In this document: one piece after another, positions 44,778-53,239 of the stretch | Numbering within the stretch: position 1 is the first letter of the stretch | Layout of the letters: every line of letters starts with the position of its first letter | NCBI GenBank assembly: GCA_947564645.1 | Contig: CANOCU010000005.1 | Span: forward strand, 42,427-106,426 | Direction of reading: 5' to 3' | Source: an uncultured Lachnospiraceae bacterium | Lineage (GTDB): Bacteria; Bacillota; Clostridia; Lachnospirales; Lachnospiraceae | Length of the DNA stretch: 64,000 nucleotides | The notes under the pieces: model-generated | What the model was told of the DNA's origin: nothing | Seen by the model: only the letters and a program-made list of their open reading frames with translations | The model's database searches: none | Translations under genes and position numbers: made by a program

Positions 44778-45545
44778 CTATACACCCTTTCTATTGATCA
44801 CTTCATCGGCAAGTAACATATAAGCTTCGGCCCCCGCAGATTTCGGATCATACATATTGATTGGCTTGCCATAGCTGGGCGCCTCGGCTAATCTGATATT
44901 TCTCGGTATCACAGTCTTATATACATTTTGCTTTAAATGATTTTTTACATTTTCCACTACCTGCATGGAAAGGTTTGTCCTGGAATCATACATTGTGAAT
45001 ACGACACCCTCCATATCCAGTTCCGGATTCAATCTTTCTTTCACAAGATTAACCGTATGGATCAACTGGCTCAATCCTTCCAATGCATAATACTCGCACT
45101 GAATCGGCACCAATACCGTATCTGCCGTAGTCATGGAATTGATCGTCAGCAGATTCAAGGAAGGAGGACAATCGATGATAATAAAATCAAATACATCCTT
45201 TACCCAATCCACTTCATTCTTTAATATGTATTCTTTCTTATCAATACCGATCAATTCAATTTCGGCCGCCGCCAGGTTGACATTCGATGGAATCACCGAT
45301 ACACCTGGAATTACTTCCTTGATAATACATTCATTAATGGAACATTCTCCTAAGATCAATTCATAGATCGTATTCTCCAGGTCATTCTTCTCAATGCCAA
45401 ATCCACTGGTCGTATTTCCCTGAGGATCGGTATCGATCACCAGAACTTTCTTTCCTTTCTCTGCCAACGAAGCAGATAGATTGATAGAAGTCGTCGTCTT
45501 ACCGACCCCACCTTTTTGATTTGCAATCGCAATCGTTCTTCCCAT
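44778..45545 (-). CDS. parA: Chromosome-partitioning ATPase ParA (Soj)
   Basis: This 255-residue deviant-Walker ATPase begins MGRTIAIANQKGGVGKTTTSI, with KGGVGKTT as the P loop, VLVIDTDPQGNTTSGF and IIIDCPPSLNLLT. It acts with ParB in origin segregation and, in Bacillus, in sporulation control. An in-frame extension to 45605 lacks family similarity; the ATG at 45545 is the family start. A plausible promoter is at 45686-45714. Confidence 0.96.
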   Translation of the reverse strand: MGRTIAIANQKGGVGKTTTSINLSASLAEKGKKVLVIDTDPQGNTTSGFGIEKNDLENTIYELILGECSINECIIKEVIPGVSVIPSNVNLAAAEIELIGIDKKEYILKNEVDWVKDVFDFIIIDCPPSLNLLTINSMTTADTVLVPIQCEYYALEGLSQLIHTVNLVKERLNPELDMEGVVFTMYDSRTNLSMQVVENVKNHLKQNVYKTVIPRNIRLAEAPSYGKPINMYDPKSAGAEAYMLLADEVINRKGV

Positions 45546-45656
45546 AATCGTTTCTACCTTCACCTTTCGTTTTGTATAAAATACGACAAAACGCTTTCTC
45601 TCCAAAAAACTGTTTTCTGTCCGTTTAAGATTATATCACTAAACAGGGGGATAATC

Positions 45657-45714
45657 TATATGTACTTTACATATAATTTTTTCAAATTATACTCTTCTTA
45701 CTGTTTACAGTCAC
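45657..45714 (-). promoter_or_regulatory. Probable promoter and palindrome upstream of parAB
   Basis: On the minus strand -35 GTGACT (45709-45714), a 17-base spacer and a perfect -10 TATAAT (45686-45691). A perfect TATATGTA-N3-TACATATA palindrome follows at 45657-45675 within the leader, a candidate operator or hairpin. Confidence 0.5.
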
Positions 45715-45910
45715 AGTCAGTCTTTGGACCTGTTCTTTTATGAATAGTTTAGCATATGTAACAACGATGTCGGTAGGCTGAATTGTCACGGTGACATTTT
45801 GTTTTCTTCATTTTTGTTTGACATTTTGACTAAAAAGGAATGTTTCACAATAAGATTTCTATACAAAATAAGATGTTTCACGGCTTTGTTTACAAGATAT
45901 TGGGTTGGAT

Positions 45911-45926
45911 TGTTTCACGTGAAACA
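45911..45926. other. parS site 1
   Basis: The 16-bp palindrome TGTTTCACGTGAAACA is an exact match to the ParB-binding consensus. It lies about 365 bases upstream of parA. Confidence 0.95.
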
Positions 45927-45958
45927 TTATCTTGTGTCCATAATCCAAATATAGGAAA

Positions 45959-45974
45959 TGTTTCACGTGAAACA
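45959..45974. other. parS site 2
   Basis: A second exact TGTTTCACGTGAAACA lies 32 bases after site 1. Half sites (TGTTTCAC) also occur at about 45841 and 45873. Apart from these elements, the 45546-46002 gap is A+T-rich with no convincing gene. Confidence 0.95.
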
Positions 45975-45987
45975 TTATAAAAACCTG

Positions 45988-46024
45988 CTATAGTTAACGA
46001 CATTAGAAATTTTGCTTACTATAA
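45988..46024 (-). repeat. Imperfect-hairpin element, copy B (beside parS)
   Basis: The minus strand has the same core, AAATTTCTAATGTCGTTAAC followed by TATAG, as copy A, while the left arm is degenerate (TATAGTAAGCA). It overlaps the last codons and stop of the GNAT gene and lies 14 bases from parS site 2. Confidence 0.65.
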
Positions 46025-46548
46025 TTTTTAAAATATTGTTCTCTGGTTATGATTAACTCCATGATACCATTTTCTTTTCTATATTTTTCAAATCCTGCCG
46101 AGAGATGTAAATGTACAGCAGCACCTCTCCTTTCCTCAAAAGAATTATGAATCATATTCACATTCATTACTTCAAAAGCATATTGAAGCAATAAACATAT
46201 TGCTTCCTTTGCATAACCATTTCCGCGATGCTTAGCCTCCAGAAGAATACCCATCTCATACCAGGAGTCATTCATATTTCTATGTAAATTAACTTCTCCA
46301 ATAAAAGAATCATCATCTTTCCGCGCAATATAAGCATAAAATCGTTGAGGTTCCTGCCCTATAAAATATTTGTACCAATCAGCCCATTTCTGCTCAGGAA
46401 ATGCAATACATCCTGTATTCTGATCATATCCCTCAAAATCTAAAGTATAATTTTTATTATAGCTCATTGTATCAGAGTCCTGCATAAGCTTTTGACGATA
46501 CCAAAGTTCATTGTAACTTGGGACATGTAAATATAATAATTCACCCAT
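46003..46548 (-). CDS. GNAT-family N-acetyltransferase
   Basis: This 181-residue RimJ/RimL-type acetyltransferase has IGEVNLHRNMNDSWYEMGILL and the acetyl-CoA loop HRGNGYAKEAICLLLQYAF, then a HLSAGFEKYRKENG segment. The target is unknown. Codon use is more A+T-rich than that of the neighbours, which suggests later acquisition. GGAG 10 bases before the ATG shares a 17-base leader with the GH2 gene. Its stop and last codons come from the hairpin element copy B. Confidence 0.85.
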   Translation of the reverse strand: MGELLYLHVPSYNELWYRQKLMQDSDTMSYNKNYTLDFEGYDQNTGCIAFPEQKWADWYKYFIGQEPQRFYAYIARKDDDSFIGEVNLHRNMNDSWYEMGILLEAKHRGNGYAKEAICLLLQYAFEVMNVNMIHNSFEERRGAAVHLHLSAGFEKYRKENGIMELIITREQYFKNYSKQNF

Positions 46549-46708
46549 AAATTAAATTCTCCATACCGACAATATCCAATAACAATCAAATACTCCGCAG
46601 CAAGCTAACAGAGCATCCAACTTGCAACGCAGCAAAACTGCGGGGTATCTGGTCTACGCTCTGCTCCGACCTGCGCTAAACATGAAATAATCATTCAAAT
46701 ATTCAAAA

Positions 46709-46724
46709 TGTTTCACGTGTAACA
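46709..46724. other. parS site 3 (one-base variant)
   Basis: TGTTTCACGTGTAACA differs from the perfect palindrome at one base. On the other strand it reads TGTTACACGTGAAACA, which fits the TGTTNCACGTGAAACA consensus. Confidence 0.85.
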
Positions 46725-46752
46725 TTACAAGATTCTGTACCAACCTATCCGA

Positions 46753-46776
46753 TCTTTGTTTTCTAAGGGTAACACA
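46753..46776 (+). repeat. Direct repeat copy 1 flanking the ferredoxin/hydrolase module
   Basis: CTTTGTTTTCTAAGGGTAAC matches CTTTGTTCACTAAGGGTAAC near 48928 at 18 of 20 positions, in the same orientation. Confidence 0.55.
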
Positions 46777-46928
46777 TATACATAATATATATAATAAATC
46801 TAAAAAATGAAAACAATCATAATTGCACACTCTATTATTTAAGTATATAATAATAAATAAGATATAAAAAGTACAAATCATTAAATTTAAACGCAAACAA
46901 TAAGATACTAAGAGAGGACAATAAACTA

Positions 46929-47756
46929 TTGTCAAACAAGAAAAAATATATTCTTCCATTAGCTATGTGGCTGATTTTCGAATCAATAGCCGTTACACTC
47001 TGGCTTACAAAGGATAACCTGTTTTATCTGTTTAATTTCAGTTACATAGGAACTTCCATCTCACTGGGCATTCTTCTCTTTCTGCACGATTATAAGTATG
47101 CCCGCAGGATTGTCCAACTGTTGGTCGGTCTTTATATGTTAATCTATCTTGGACTGATCTGTAATGAAAATATGCAGATAGAGGGTTTCTGGTACTATCT
47201 TTTTACCGGAGTATTCGAGGCCGCGACAATTCACTATGCAGTGGCTAAAATATTCGGTCCTCTTATCTTCGGCAGAGGCTGGTGTGGGTACGCGTGTTGG
47301 ACTGCCATGGTACTTGATTTTCTACCCTATAAAGAACCGAAAGGATCAAGGAAGAAAATCGGCTTTATCAGATACATTACATTTACTGCCTCCCTTATTT
47401 TCGTAGCGGCACTGTTTCTCTGCCACGTTGGCAATCTGGAACAGATCATGTTCTGGACATTCCTGATCGGAAATATCCTGTATTACATCACAGGCATCGT
47501 ATTGGCATTTCTGTTTCAGGATAACAGAGCATTTTGCAAATACATATGTCCTATCACCGTATTCTTAAAGCCGATAAGTTACTTTTCTCTGATCCGTATC
47601 ACATGTGACAAGGATAAATGTATTTCCTGCGGCAAGTGCAAGAGAGTATGCCCGATGGATGTAGATGTCACCGACAATTCGCGCGGAAGAGTAAACGGAA
47701 CGGAATGTATCCTCTGCATGGAATGTGTCAGAAATTGTCCAAAAAAAGCACTTTAG
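46929..47756 (+). CDS. Membrane-bound 4Fe-4S ferredoxin-type protein (NapH/YccM-like)
   Basis: This 275-residue protein has about five membrane segments in its first two thirds, with two conserved Cys pairs on loops (GRGWCGYACWTAM and FCKYICPITVF). Two 4Fe-4S motifs follow at the C-terminus (CISCGKCKRVCP and CILCMECVRNCP). Such proteins move electrons between membrane quinols or flavins and cytosolic partners. The start is a TTG at 46929 with GAGAGGA about 10 bases upstream. It pairs with the hydrolase gene downstream. The redox partner is unknown. Confidence 0.87.
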   Translation: MSNKKKYILPLAMWLIFESIAVTLWLTKDNLFYLFNFSYIGTSISLGILLFLHDYKYARRIVQLLVGLYMLIYLGLICNENMQIEGFWYYLFTGVFEAATIHYAVAKIFGPLIFGRGWCGYACWTAMVLDFLPYKEPKGSRKKIGFIRYITFTASLIFVAALFLCHVGNLEQIMFWTFLIGNILYYITGIVLAFLFQDNRAFCKYICPITVFLKPISYFSLIRITCDKDKCISCGKCKRVCPMDVDVTDNSRGRVNGTECILCMECVRNCPKKAL

Positions 47757-47954
47757 AAATCTTTCACAACTTGTTTGTGCCTCAGAAAGGAATAGTTAAA
47801 AATATGAATAAAAGAATACCTATGGCAACAGCTCTGCGCACTCGCTGCGCTGAGCGTACACGCACCATGCAGCTTGCTGCATGTGTGCATTTACTGAATA
47901 CTTGCACCGTACTTTTCAGCGGTATTTGTGTCAGAGCTGAATGGAGGTGCAAGT

Positions 47955-48899
47955 ATGAATAAAAAAGCAGCCAGCATAATTGCGCTAACAGCATCCTCCA
48001 TCAGTGCAATGCACATTATGAACCGGATCCATACCTCTCTCAGCACCGTCAAAAACCTGCTGACTAATTCGGAAAACCAGTATTATGAATGGCGTTTCGG
48101 TAAGATCAGATACCAGAAGAAAGGCAGCGGTACTCCGCTTCTCTTCATACATGATCTTACGATCGGAAGTTCCAACTATGAATATCACAGACTGATCAAT
48201 AATCTCACAGACCAGCATGAGATTTATTCGATCGATCTGCTTGGGTATGGATTATCTGACAAGCCTTCCATGACCTACACCGGCAATATATACGAACAGC
48301 TGATCAGTGACTTTATTAAGAATGTGATCTGCCGGAAAACATCCGTAATGGTAACAGGAGAATCCGTTCCCTTCGTGATCATGTCCTGTCACAATAATCC
48401 GGAACTGTATCATAAACTGATCTGCATCAACCCGCAGAATCTGTATCTGCAGAATCAGATACCTTCCAGACAAACGAAACTTCTGAAGTTCCTCTTCGAG
48501 ACGCCGATCCTGGGAACTTTTACCTATCATATATTTGCCAATAAATATATGATCCGTAAATCCTTCGAAGAAGAATATTTCTATCAGCCTGGCGAGATCA
48601 AAGAGAAATATATATACAATTATCTGGAAGCGGCACATGTTGGCAGTTACAATTCCAAATTCTCATTTGCCAGTTACATAGCAAAATATATGAATATGAA
48701 TATTCTCCATGAATTAAAGGAGATTGATCACAGTATTCTGATGATCGGTGGAGAGAAGGAAAAAGAAATAAACACGACCATTGAAAACTATAAGTATTAT
48801 AATCCGGCGATCGAGGAAGTATATATCCCCCAGACAAAACATCTTCCTCAACTCGAATCCCCGGACGACATCTTAAGAGAAATAGAGATGTTTCTTTAA
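47955..48899 (+). CDS. Alpha/beta hydrolase
   Basis: This 314-residue protein has an N-terminal hydrophobic/amphipathic stretch, then an alpha/beta-hydrolase core: PLLFIHDLTIGSSNYEY (oxyanion-hole HD in place of HG), IDLLGYGLSDKPS, and a nucleophile-elbow-like VTGESVPFVIM. The elbow reads G-E-S rather than the usual GxSxG, so activity is uncertain. A late H in QTKHLPQLE could be the catalytic His. The GGAGG 7 bases before the ATG at 47955 fixes the start. It lies about 200 bases after the 4Fe-4S gene, separated by a structured region (47829-47893). Confidence 0.8.
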   Translation: MNKKAASIIALTASSISAMHIMNRIHTSLSTVKNLLTNSENQYYEWRFGKIRYQKKGSGTPLLFIHDLTIGSSNYEYHRLINNLTDQHEIYSIDLLGYGLSDKPSMTYTGNIYEQLISDFIKNVICRKTSVMVTGESVPFVIMSCHNNPELYHKLICINPQNLYLQNQIPSRQTKLLKFLFETPILGTFTYHIFANKYMIRKSFEEEYFYQPGEIKEKYIYNYLEAAHVGSYNSKFSFASYIAKYMNMNILHELKEIDHSILMIGGEKEKEINTTIENYKYYNPAIEEVYIPQTKHLPQLESPDDILREIEMFL

Positions 48900-48925
48900 T
48901 GATACCTTCTTCAGTGAACGCGTAT

Positions 48926-48950
48926 TCCTTTGTTCACTAAGGGTAACGCT
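48926..48950 (+). repeat. Direct repeat copy 2 flanking the ferredoxin/hydrolase module
   Basis: CTTTGTTCACTAAGGGTAAC is the partner of the copy at 46753-46776 (two mismatches). It lies just beyond the hydrolase stop codon. Confidence 0.55.
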
Positions 48951-48969
48951 TACAATTTCAGATATGCAG

Positions 48970-49012
48970 AAATACCGAAGAGCAAGATTTCTTCCTGCCT
49001 CTCCGGTATTTT
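48970..49012. terminator. Hairpin between the hydrolase and the small membrane protein gene
   Basis: The arms GAAATACCGAAGAG and CTCTCCGGTATTTTC pair (one bulge), with T/A-rich flanks on both strands. It probably terminates both convergent transcripts. Confidence 0.65.
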
Positions 49013-49051
49013 CATATTCCTCTTATTTTCTTTATTTCTTTTTCTTCTCCA

Positions 49052-49240
49052 CTACTCTGCTGCATGTATCTTCTTTTTCCGTACAACCCTTCCAAGATCC
49101 ATCAAAAAGTAAAAGAACAATGCGCCGATTGAGACTCTGGAGAATATTTCTCCTACGCGATAAGAAAATGCAAACGATAATGTCATCTGTACCGCAATAA
49201 TAACCACCATTGCAACTGCTGCCAAGAATAATTTTTTCAT
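49052..49240 (-). CDS. Small membrane protein
   Basis: This 62-residue protein begins MKKLFLAAVAMVVIIAVQMTL and has two hydrophobic segments ending in a basic KKK tail. AAGGGG lies 8 bases before the ATG, and a terminator hairpin lies downstream, so it is probably a real gene. No family is recognised. It sits alone between converging genes. Confidence 0.5.
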   Translation of the reverse strand: MKKLFLAAVAMVVIIAVQMTLSFAFSYRVGEIFSRVSIGALFFYFLMDLGRVVRKKKIHAAE

Positions 49241-49405
49241 TTTGTCTACCCCTTTTCCTATGTTGTTTTGCTTTCTGATAGTATCATATCAGATCACAGA
49301 TTCTTCTTCCATCGATTCAACTTACAATCCAAAAACTGTATCTTACATTCTTGTAAGTTATCCGATATCTCTTCTGAGAATCCGGCTAACAACAAAATCA
49401 GAAAA

Positions 49406-51223
49406 TCAGCAGTCCGCAACAGGCTTCGTGTACATCTGCCTCCAATATCCGATCTGACGCTCATTGATCTCCTTAATGGTATCCGCATCCACCTTGAAAT
49501 TCCGGTCAATATCCATCAGACCATTGATCTCCTGCTGCACATCCGTCACCTGCGTATAGCAGTAACCGCACACATAAGGAATCTCCTTGACAGCCGTAGT
49601 GATCTTATCAAATCTCTTGATGAAATCTTCTTCCGTATTTACCTTATTGCCATACCCCCATCCGTTGTCATCATTATTGAAAGCGATACCGCCATACTCA
49701 CTGATGATAACAGGTTGACCAATATAGTCATAGCCATTCGCCATAGCTGACTTGAAGAGACTGTGATAAACTTCCGTATTAAAGATTTCTTCCTCGCAAT
49801 CCACATACCGTTTCTTCAGAAGCTTTCCGACTTCCTCATAATCATGCAGCGTCAGAATATCGGAAATCGTATGCTCCCAACCGTCATTGACAATCACGGG
49901 GCGATATTTGTCGATGCTCTTCGTCAGATAATAGATTCCTTCCGTAAAATGCTGCTGCCTTACATCCGTCTCCACCTGGCTGATCCCCCAGGACTCATTG
50001 AAAGGCGTCCACGTGATAATACAGGGGTGATTATAATTCTGCTTCACGATCTCCAACCACTCTCTCGTAAACTCTTCCACCGCATAATCCGAGAAATCAT
50101 AAGCGGATGCCATCTCACTCCAGACCAGCATACCCTTCACGTCACACCAGTATAAGAATCTCTCATCTTCCGTCTTCTGATGCTTCCGCAAACCGTTATA
50201 ACCAAGCTCATGGATCTTATCGATATCCTCGATCAACGCCTCCTCGCTGGGCGGCGTCAGATGGGAATCCTTCCAATAACCCTGATCCAGGATCAGTCTC
50301 TGATAAAGAGGATGTCCGTTTAACAGAATATTTCTCTGCTCAATGCGGATCTCACGCATTGCGAAATAAGAATCGACCGTATCCAATACATCCGTATCTC
50401 TCACCAGCCTAAAACTGATATCATACAGATTCGGTTCTTCCGGGCTCCACATCTTTACAATCCACGCATAACCGCTGTTTTTCTTAGAGATATCGATCCT
50501 TGTATTCACATGCTCGGATACGACTGCCGTACATACCTTATTGATAAACTTCCCGTCAAAAATAACCGTCGCTTCCACACACAAGCTTCCGTCCCACATG
50601 CTGTCCGGCGCATCGACCTGATACTCCACTTCCAATTCACACTCTTCCAGATGCGGTGTCATCTTCACGGCTTTCAGACTTACCTTCGGCACATACTCGG
50701 TCCACACCGTCTTCCAGATTCCCGTAGTCTGTACATACCAACACTGATAATTCTCGTCACACCAACGCTGTTTTCCTCTGGGCTGCTGCATGTCGAAAGT
50801 ATCTTCCACTCTCACCGTCAACAGATTCTCCCCATCCTTCACCAGATCGGTGATGTCAAAAGAAAATCTCGCATAACCGCCTCTGTGGCTGCCTGCCTTC
50901 TGCCCGTTTACCCAGAGTGTCGTCAGGAAATCGCTGCCCTCAAAATGAACAACAAGATTCTCCTGTTCCAGTCTGTCGCCGTCAACCTTGATCTTCCTGC
51001 TGTACCAGATATGGTCATGCCGTCTCTCATCCTGAATGCCGCTCAGCTTCGTCTCATAGGTAAAAGGAACCTGGATCTCATGCTCTCTCTCGAAGCCCTC
51101 ATACCATTTTTCCCGCTCTCCTACATTGTCATCATCGAAACGAAAATCCCACGCTCCGTTCAGATTCTCCCAATTATCCCTCACAAACTGCGGCCTGGGA
51201 TAATCTTTAACATAATGATTCAT
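49406..51223 (-). CDS. GH2-family glycoside hydrolase
   Basis: This 605-residue protein has the GH2 layout: a jelly-roll sugar-binding domain (residues 1-180), an Ig-like domain and a TIM barrel. TPFNESWG near residue 415 holds the acid/base Glu, and VIISEYGGIAF near 510 holds the nucleophile Glu. It should be a beta-galactosidase-, glucuronidase- or mannosidase-type exo-enzyme; the substrate cannot be chosen. There is no signal peptide, so it is cytoplasmic. A CUT1 importer and a regulator lie upstream on the same strand, suggesting a dedicated oligosaccharide system. Confidence 0.9.
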   Translation of the reverse strand: MNHYVKDYPRPQFVRDNWENLNGAWDFRFDDDNVGEREKWYEGFEREHEIQVPFTYETKLSGIQDERRHDHIWYSRKIKVDGDRLEQENLVVHFEGSDFLTTLWVNGQKAGSHRGGYARFSFDITDLVKDGENLLTVRVEDTFDMQQPRGKQRWCDENYQCWYVQTTGIWKTVWTEYVPKVSLKAVKMTPHLEECELEVEYQVDAPDSMWDGSLCVEATVIFDGKFINKVCTAVVSEHVNTRIDISKKNSGYAWIVKMWSPEEPNLYDISFRLVRDTDVLDTVDSYFAMREIRIEQRNILLNGHPLYQRLILDQGYWKDSHLTPPSEEALIEDIDKIHELGYNGLRKHQKTEDERFLYWCDVKGMLVWSEMASAYDFSDYAVEEFTREWLEIVKQNYNHPCIITWTPFNESWGISQVETDVRQQHFTEGIYYLTKSIDKYRPVIVNDGWEHTISDILTLHDYEEVGKLLKKRYVDCEEEIFNTEVYHSLFKSAMANGYDYIGQPVIISEYGGIAFNNDDNGWGYGNKVNTEEDFIKRFDKITTAVKEIPYVCGYCYTQVTDVQQEINGLMDIDRNFKVDADTIKEINERQIGYWRQMYTKPVADC

Positions 51224-51296
51224 AAATTAAATTCTCCTCTCCTTTTTATGATTTTATCATCTTTTTATTTTATACTACTTTTATAAAATAATAGCT

Positions 51297-52295
51297 TCAT
51301 GCCAATCTCTTAAAATATCCTATCACTAATAATATAACAATAAAATAAATATAACCATACCCTACAGAACGAAAACTGAAACTGGAACAATCCAGTGCAA
51401 AGATCATCAGATTACTGAACAGCAGATAATACAGCGACCCAGCACCGGCAGATTCAAAATATCCCGTCACCTTCCTCAAAATGCCGGTCTGCGGCTTCTC
51501 CATAGCACAAGCAAGCAGATAGTACAAATATACAAACAGACATCCGCCAAACAGATACCAGACAGAGACCGGAAAACGCTCCGGCAGATAACCATTCGTC
51601 CTGTAACAATAGAAACAGGGAATCCCCAGACAGATGCTGAGTACTAAGATCTGCCATCTCCACCGTATCCCGTTCCTGCAAAACCAGATGCCGGCCGCAA
51701 AGAAGAAACTGTACTGCAGTATCGGAAAAGTCACATAATGTCTGGAGCCCACGAACAGAGCCAGCCAGGAATTCTGAATCCTGTCATAGGGAAGAAAACA
51801 TAATCCGCCGCTGATCAGAGCCGACAGGAGCAAAATCTTACCGTTCATCCTCTCAAAGACCGGAAAACAGATCATCCCGACCAACAACATCGCCGAAAAG
51901 GATACAAGAAATTCCGACTAGCCCGGATATTTCTTCAAAAACAGCACTTCCTTAATAAAATCCGTTCGAAAGATCTTGCCTTCCACAAGAGCCACGTAAG
52001 CGATTCCGGACAGATAGAAAGCGATCAGGATACGCAGCACATTTTTTCCCATCTTCCGTGCGCCTTGCAGCCATCCTTTTCGAAAATAAGCCGTCTCTGA
52101 CACATAACCGAAACAGAACACGAATCCCGAAAACGTCGTCAGATTGATTACATTCACCAACATGCCCTGCACAGGATCCTGCTCTACACCAAAGAACTGG
52201 ATCGAATGGCATAAAATCATGGTGATCGTCAGGATCCCTTTCAGAATATCAATCTCTCTTCTTCTTCCCGCCGCAGTCTTTATCCCGGCATTCAT
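51297..52295 (-). pseudogene. Acyltransferase-3/fucose-4-O-acetylase-like membrane protein with in-frame amber codon
   Basis: This is one reading frame of about 333 codons broken by a single TAG at 51918-51920. The 5' part (52295 to 51918) has RRREIDILKGILTITMILCHSIQFF, the typical acyltransferase-3 N-terminus with its catalytic-type His. The 3' part continues in frame after TAG with SEFLVSFSAMLLVGM and further membrane segments. There is no frameshift, so a single nonsense change, readthrough or a sequencing error could explain it. It would acetylate a surface sugar if expressed. It lies between the GH2 gene and the importer genes. Confidence 0.75.
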
Positions 52296-52408
52296 AACAA
52301 ATCACTACCTCCTGTCACCCTGCATTTTCAATCCTCAACAGATCAACGTAACAATTCAACATCCGACTTCCCTGTCACGCAAGATCCCGGGCTTTCCCGT
52401 TACTTCAA

Positions 52409-53236
52409 TCAACCCTTCACTGCTCCTGCCGTAATGCCGGCTACGATCTGCTTCTCAAAAATAACATAGATAATGATCATCGGCAGAGAGGCCACCATAC
52501 TTGCAGTCAGCGGGCGCACATAGTCCACGATATAAGTTCCGGCAAAAGTCGGAATACCGATCGGAAGTGTGAAAAGACTCTCGCCCATCGCACACAACAA
52601 CGGCCATAGATAATTGTTCCAACTGCCGATAAAGGAAAAGATACAAACCGTGGAAATGATCGTTTTCGAAAGCGGCAGCGCGATCACGAAAAAGGTTCGC
52701 AACTCATTGGCCCCGTCAATCCTGGCAGCCTCCAGAAGTTCTGTCGGCAGTCCCTTGAAGAAGGACACCATAATAATCAGTGTCATGGACCCCGCAATGG
52801 AAGGCAGTATCATTCCCGCATAACTGTCGATCATATGCATTCCGTTTACCGTTATAAAAAGAGGAACGATCGTCGCCTCGCCAGGTACCATCAGACCGAG
52901 CATAAAATACAAAAAGATAAGATTGCTTCCCTTAAAAGGCAGCTTGGCGATCGCATAGGCAGCCAGTGAGGAGAAGATCACCGTTAAGCCTGTGGTGATC
53001 ACTGCAATGAGCAAACTGTTCTTCAACCAGGTAGGAACAGAAGAGTTCATTATGATCTCCGGATAATTCTGCAGCGTATAGGGCGGTTTAAACCAGTCGA
53101 ATACCGACACGATCTGTTTTCCTTCGATCTGGAAGGATACGGCGATCGCCCAGATGATCGGACCGACAAAAAAAACTGCCAGAATAATAGATATCACATT
53201 CAAAACCCAATAGCCGGGCGTTTTCTTTTTCTTCAT
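52409..53236 (-). CDS. Carbohydrate ABC transporter permease (CUT1, second permease)
   Basis: This 275-residue permease has six membrane segments, the EAA loop LPTELLEAARIDGANELRTFFVIALPLSKTI, and a C-terminal KQIVAGITAGAVKG typical of MalG-type CUT1 permeases. GGGGAGG precedes the ATG at 53236. It lies 3 bases downstream of its partner permease, so the two are co-translated. Together with the binding protein it should import the substrate of the GH2 enzyme. No ATPase is encoded nearby. Confidence 0.92.
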   Translation of the reverse strand: MKKKKTPGYWVLNVISIILAVFFVGPIIWAIAVSFQIEGKQIVSVFDWFKPPYTLQNYPEIIMNSSVPTWLKNSLLIAVITTGLTVIFSSLAAYAIAKLPFKGSNLIFLYFMLGLMVPGEATIVPLFITVNGMHMIDSYAGMILPSIAGSMTLIIMVSFFKGLPTELLEAARIDGANELRTFFVIALPLSKTIISTVCIFSFIGSWNNYLWPLLCAMGESLFTLPIGIPTFAGTYIVDYVRPLTASMVASLPMIIIYVIFEKQIVAGITAGAVKG

Positions 53237-53239
53237 ATT

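Larger units (their letters stand above)
46549..46928. other. A+T-rich gap with parS site 3, hairpins and a direct-repeat copy
   Basis: No convincing gene lies here. It contains parS site 3 (46709-46724), an inverted-repeat region near 46594-46640 with arms CCGCAG/CTGCGG and inner CAAG/CTTG, and a direct-repeat copy (46753-46776) that recurs near 48926. A 101-residue minus-strand ORF at 46654-46959 is A+T-rich low-complexity sequence without a credible start site and is rejected. Confidence 0.5.

Noticed and set aside
46654-46959. A 101-residue minus-strand ORF
   Set aside because: It is A+T-rich hydrophobic low-complexity sequence covering parS and the start of the 4Fe-4S gene, with no SD or family resemblance.
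49406-51223. Reading the GH2 enzyme as a specific LacZ or beta-glucuronidase
   Set aside because: Catalytic motifs fit GH2 generally, but no residues I can see decide the sugar.
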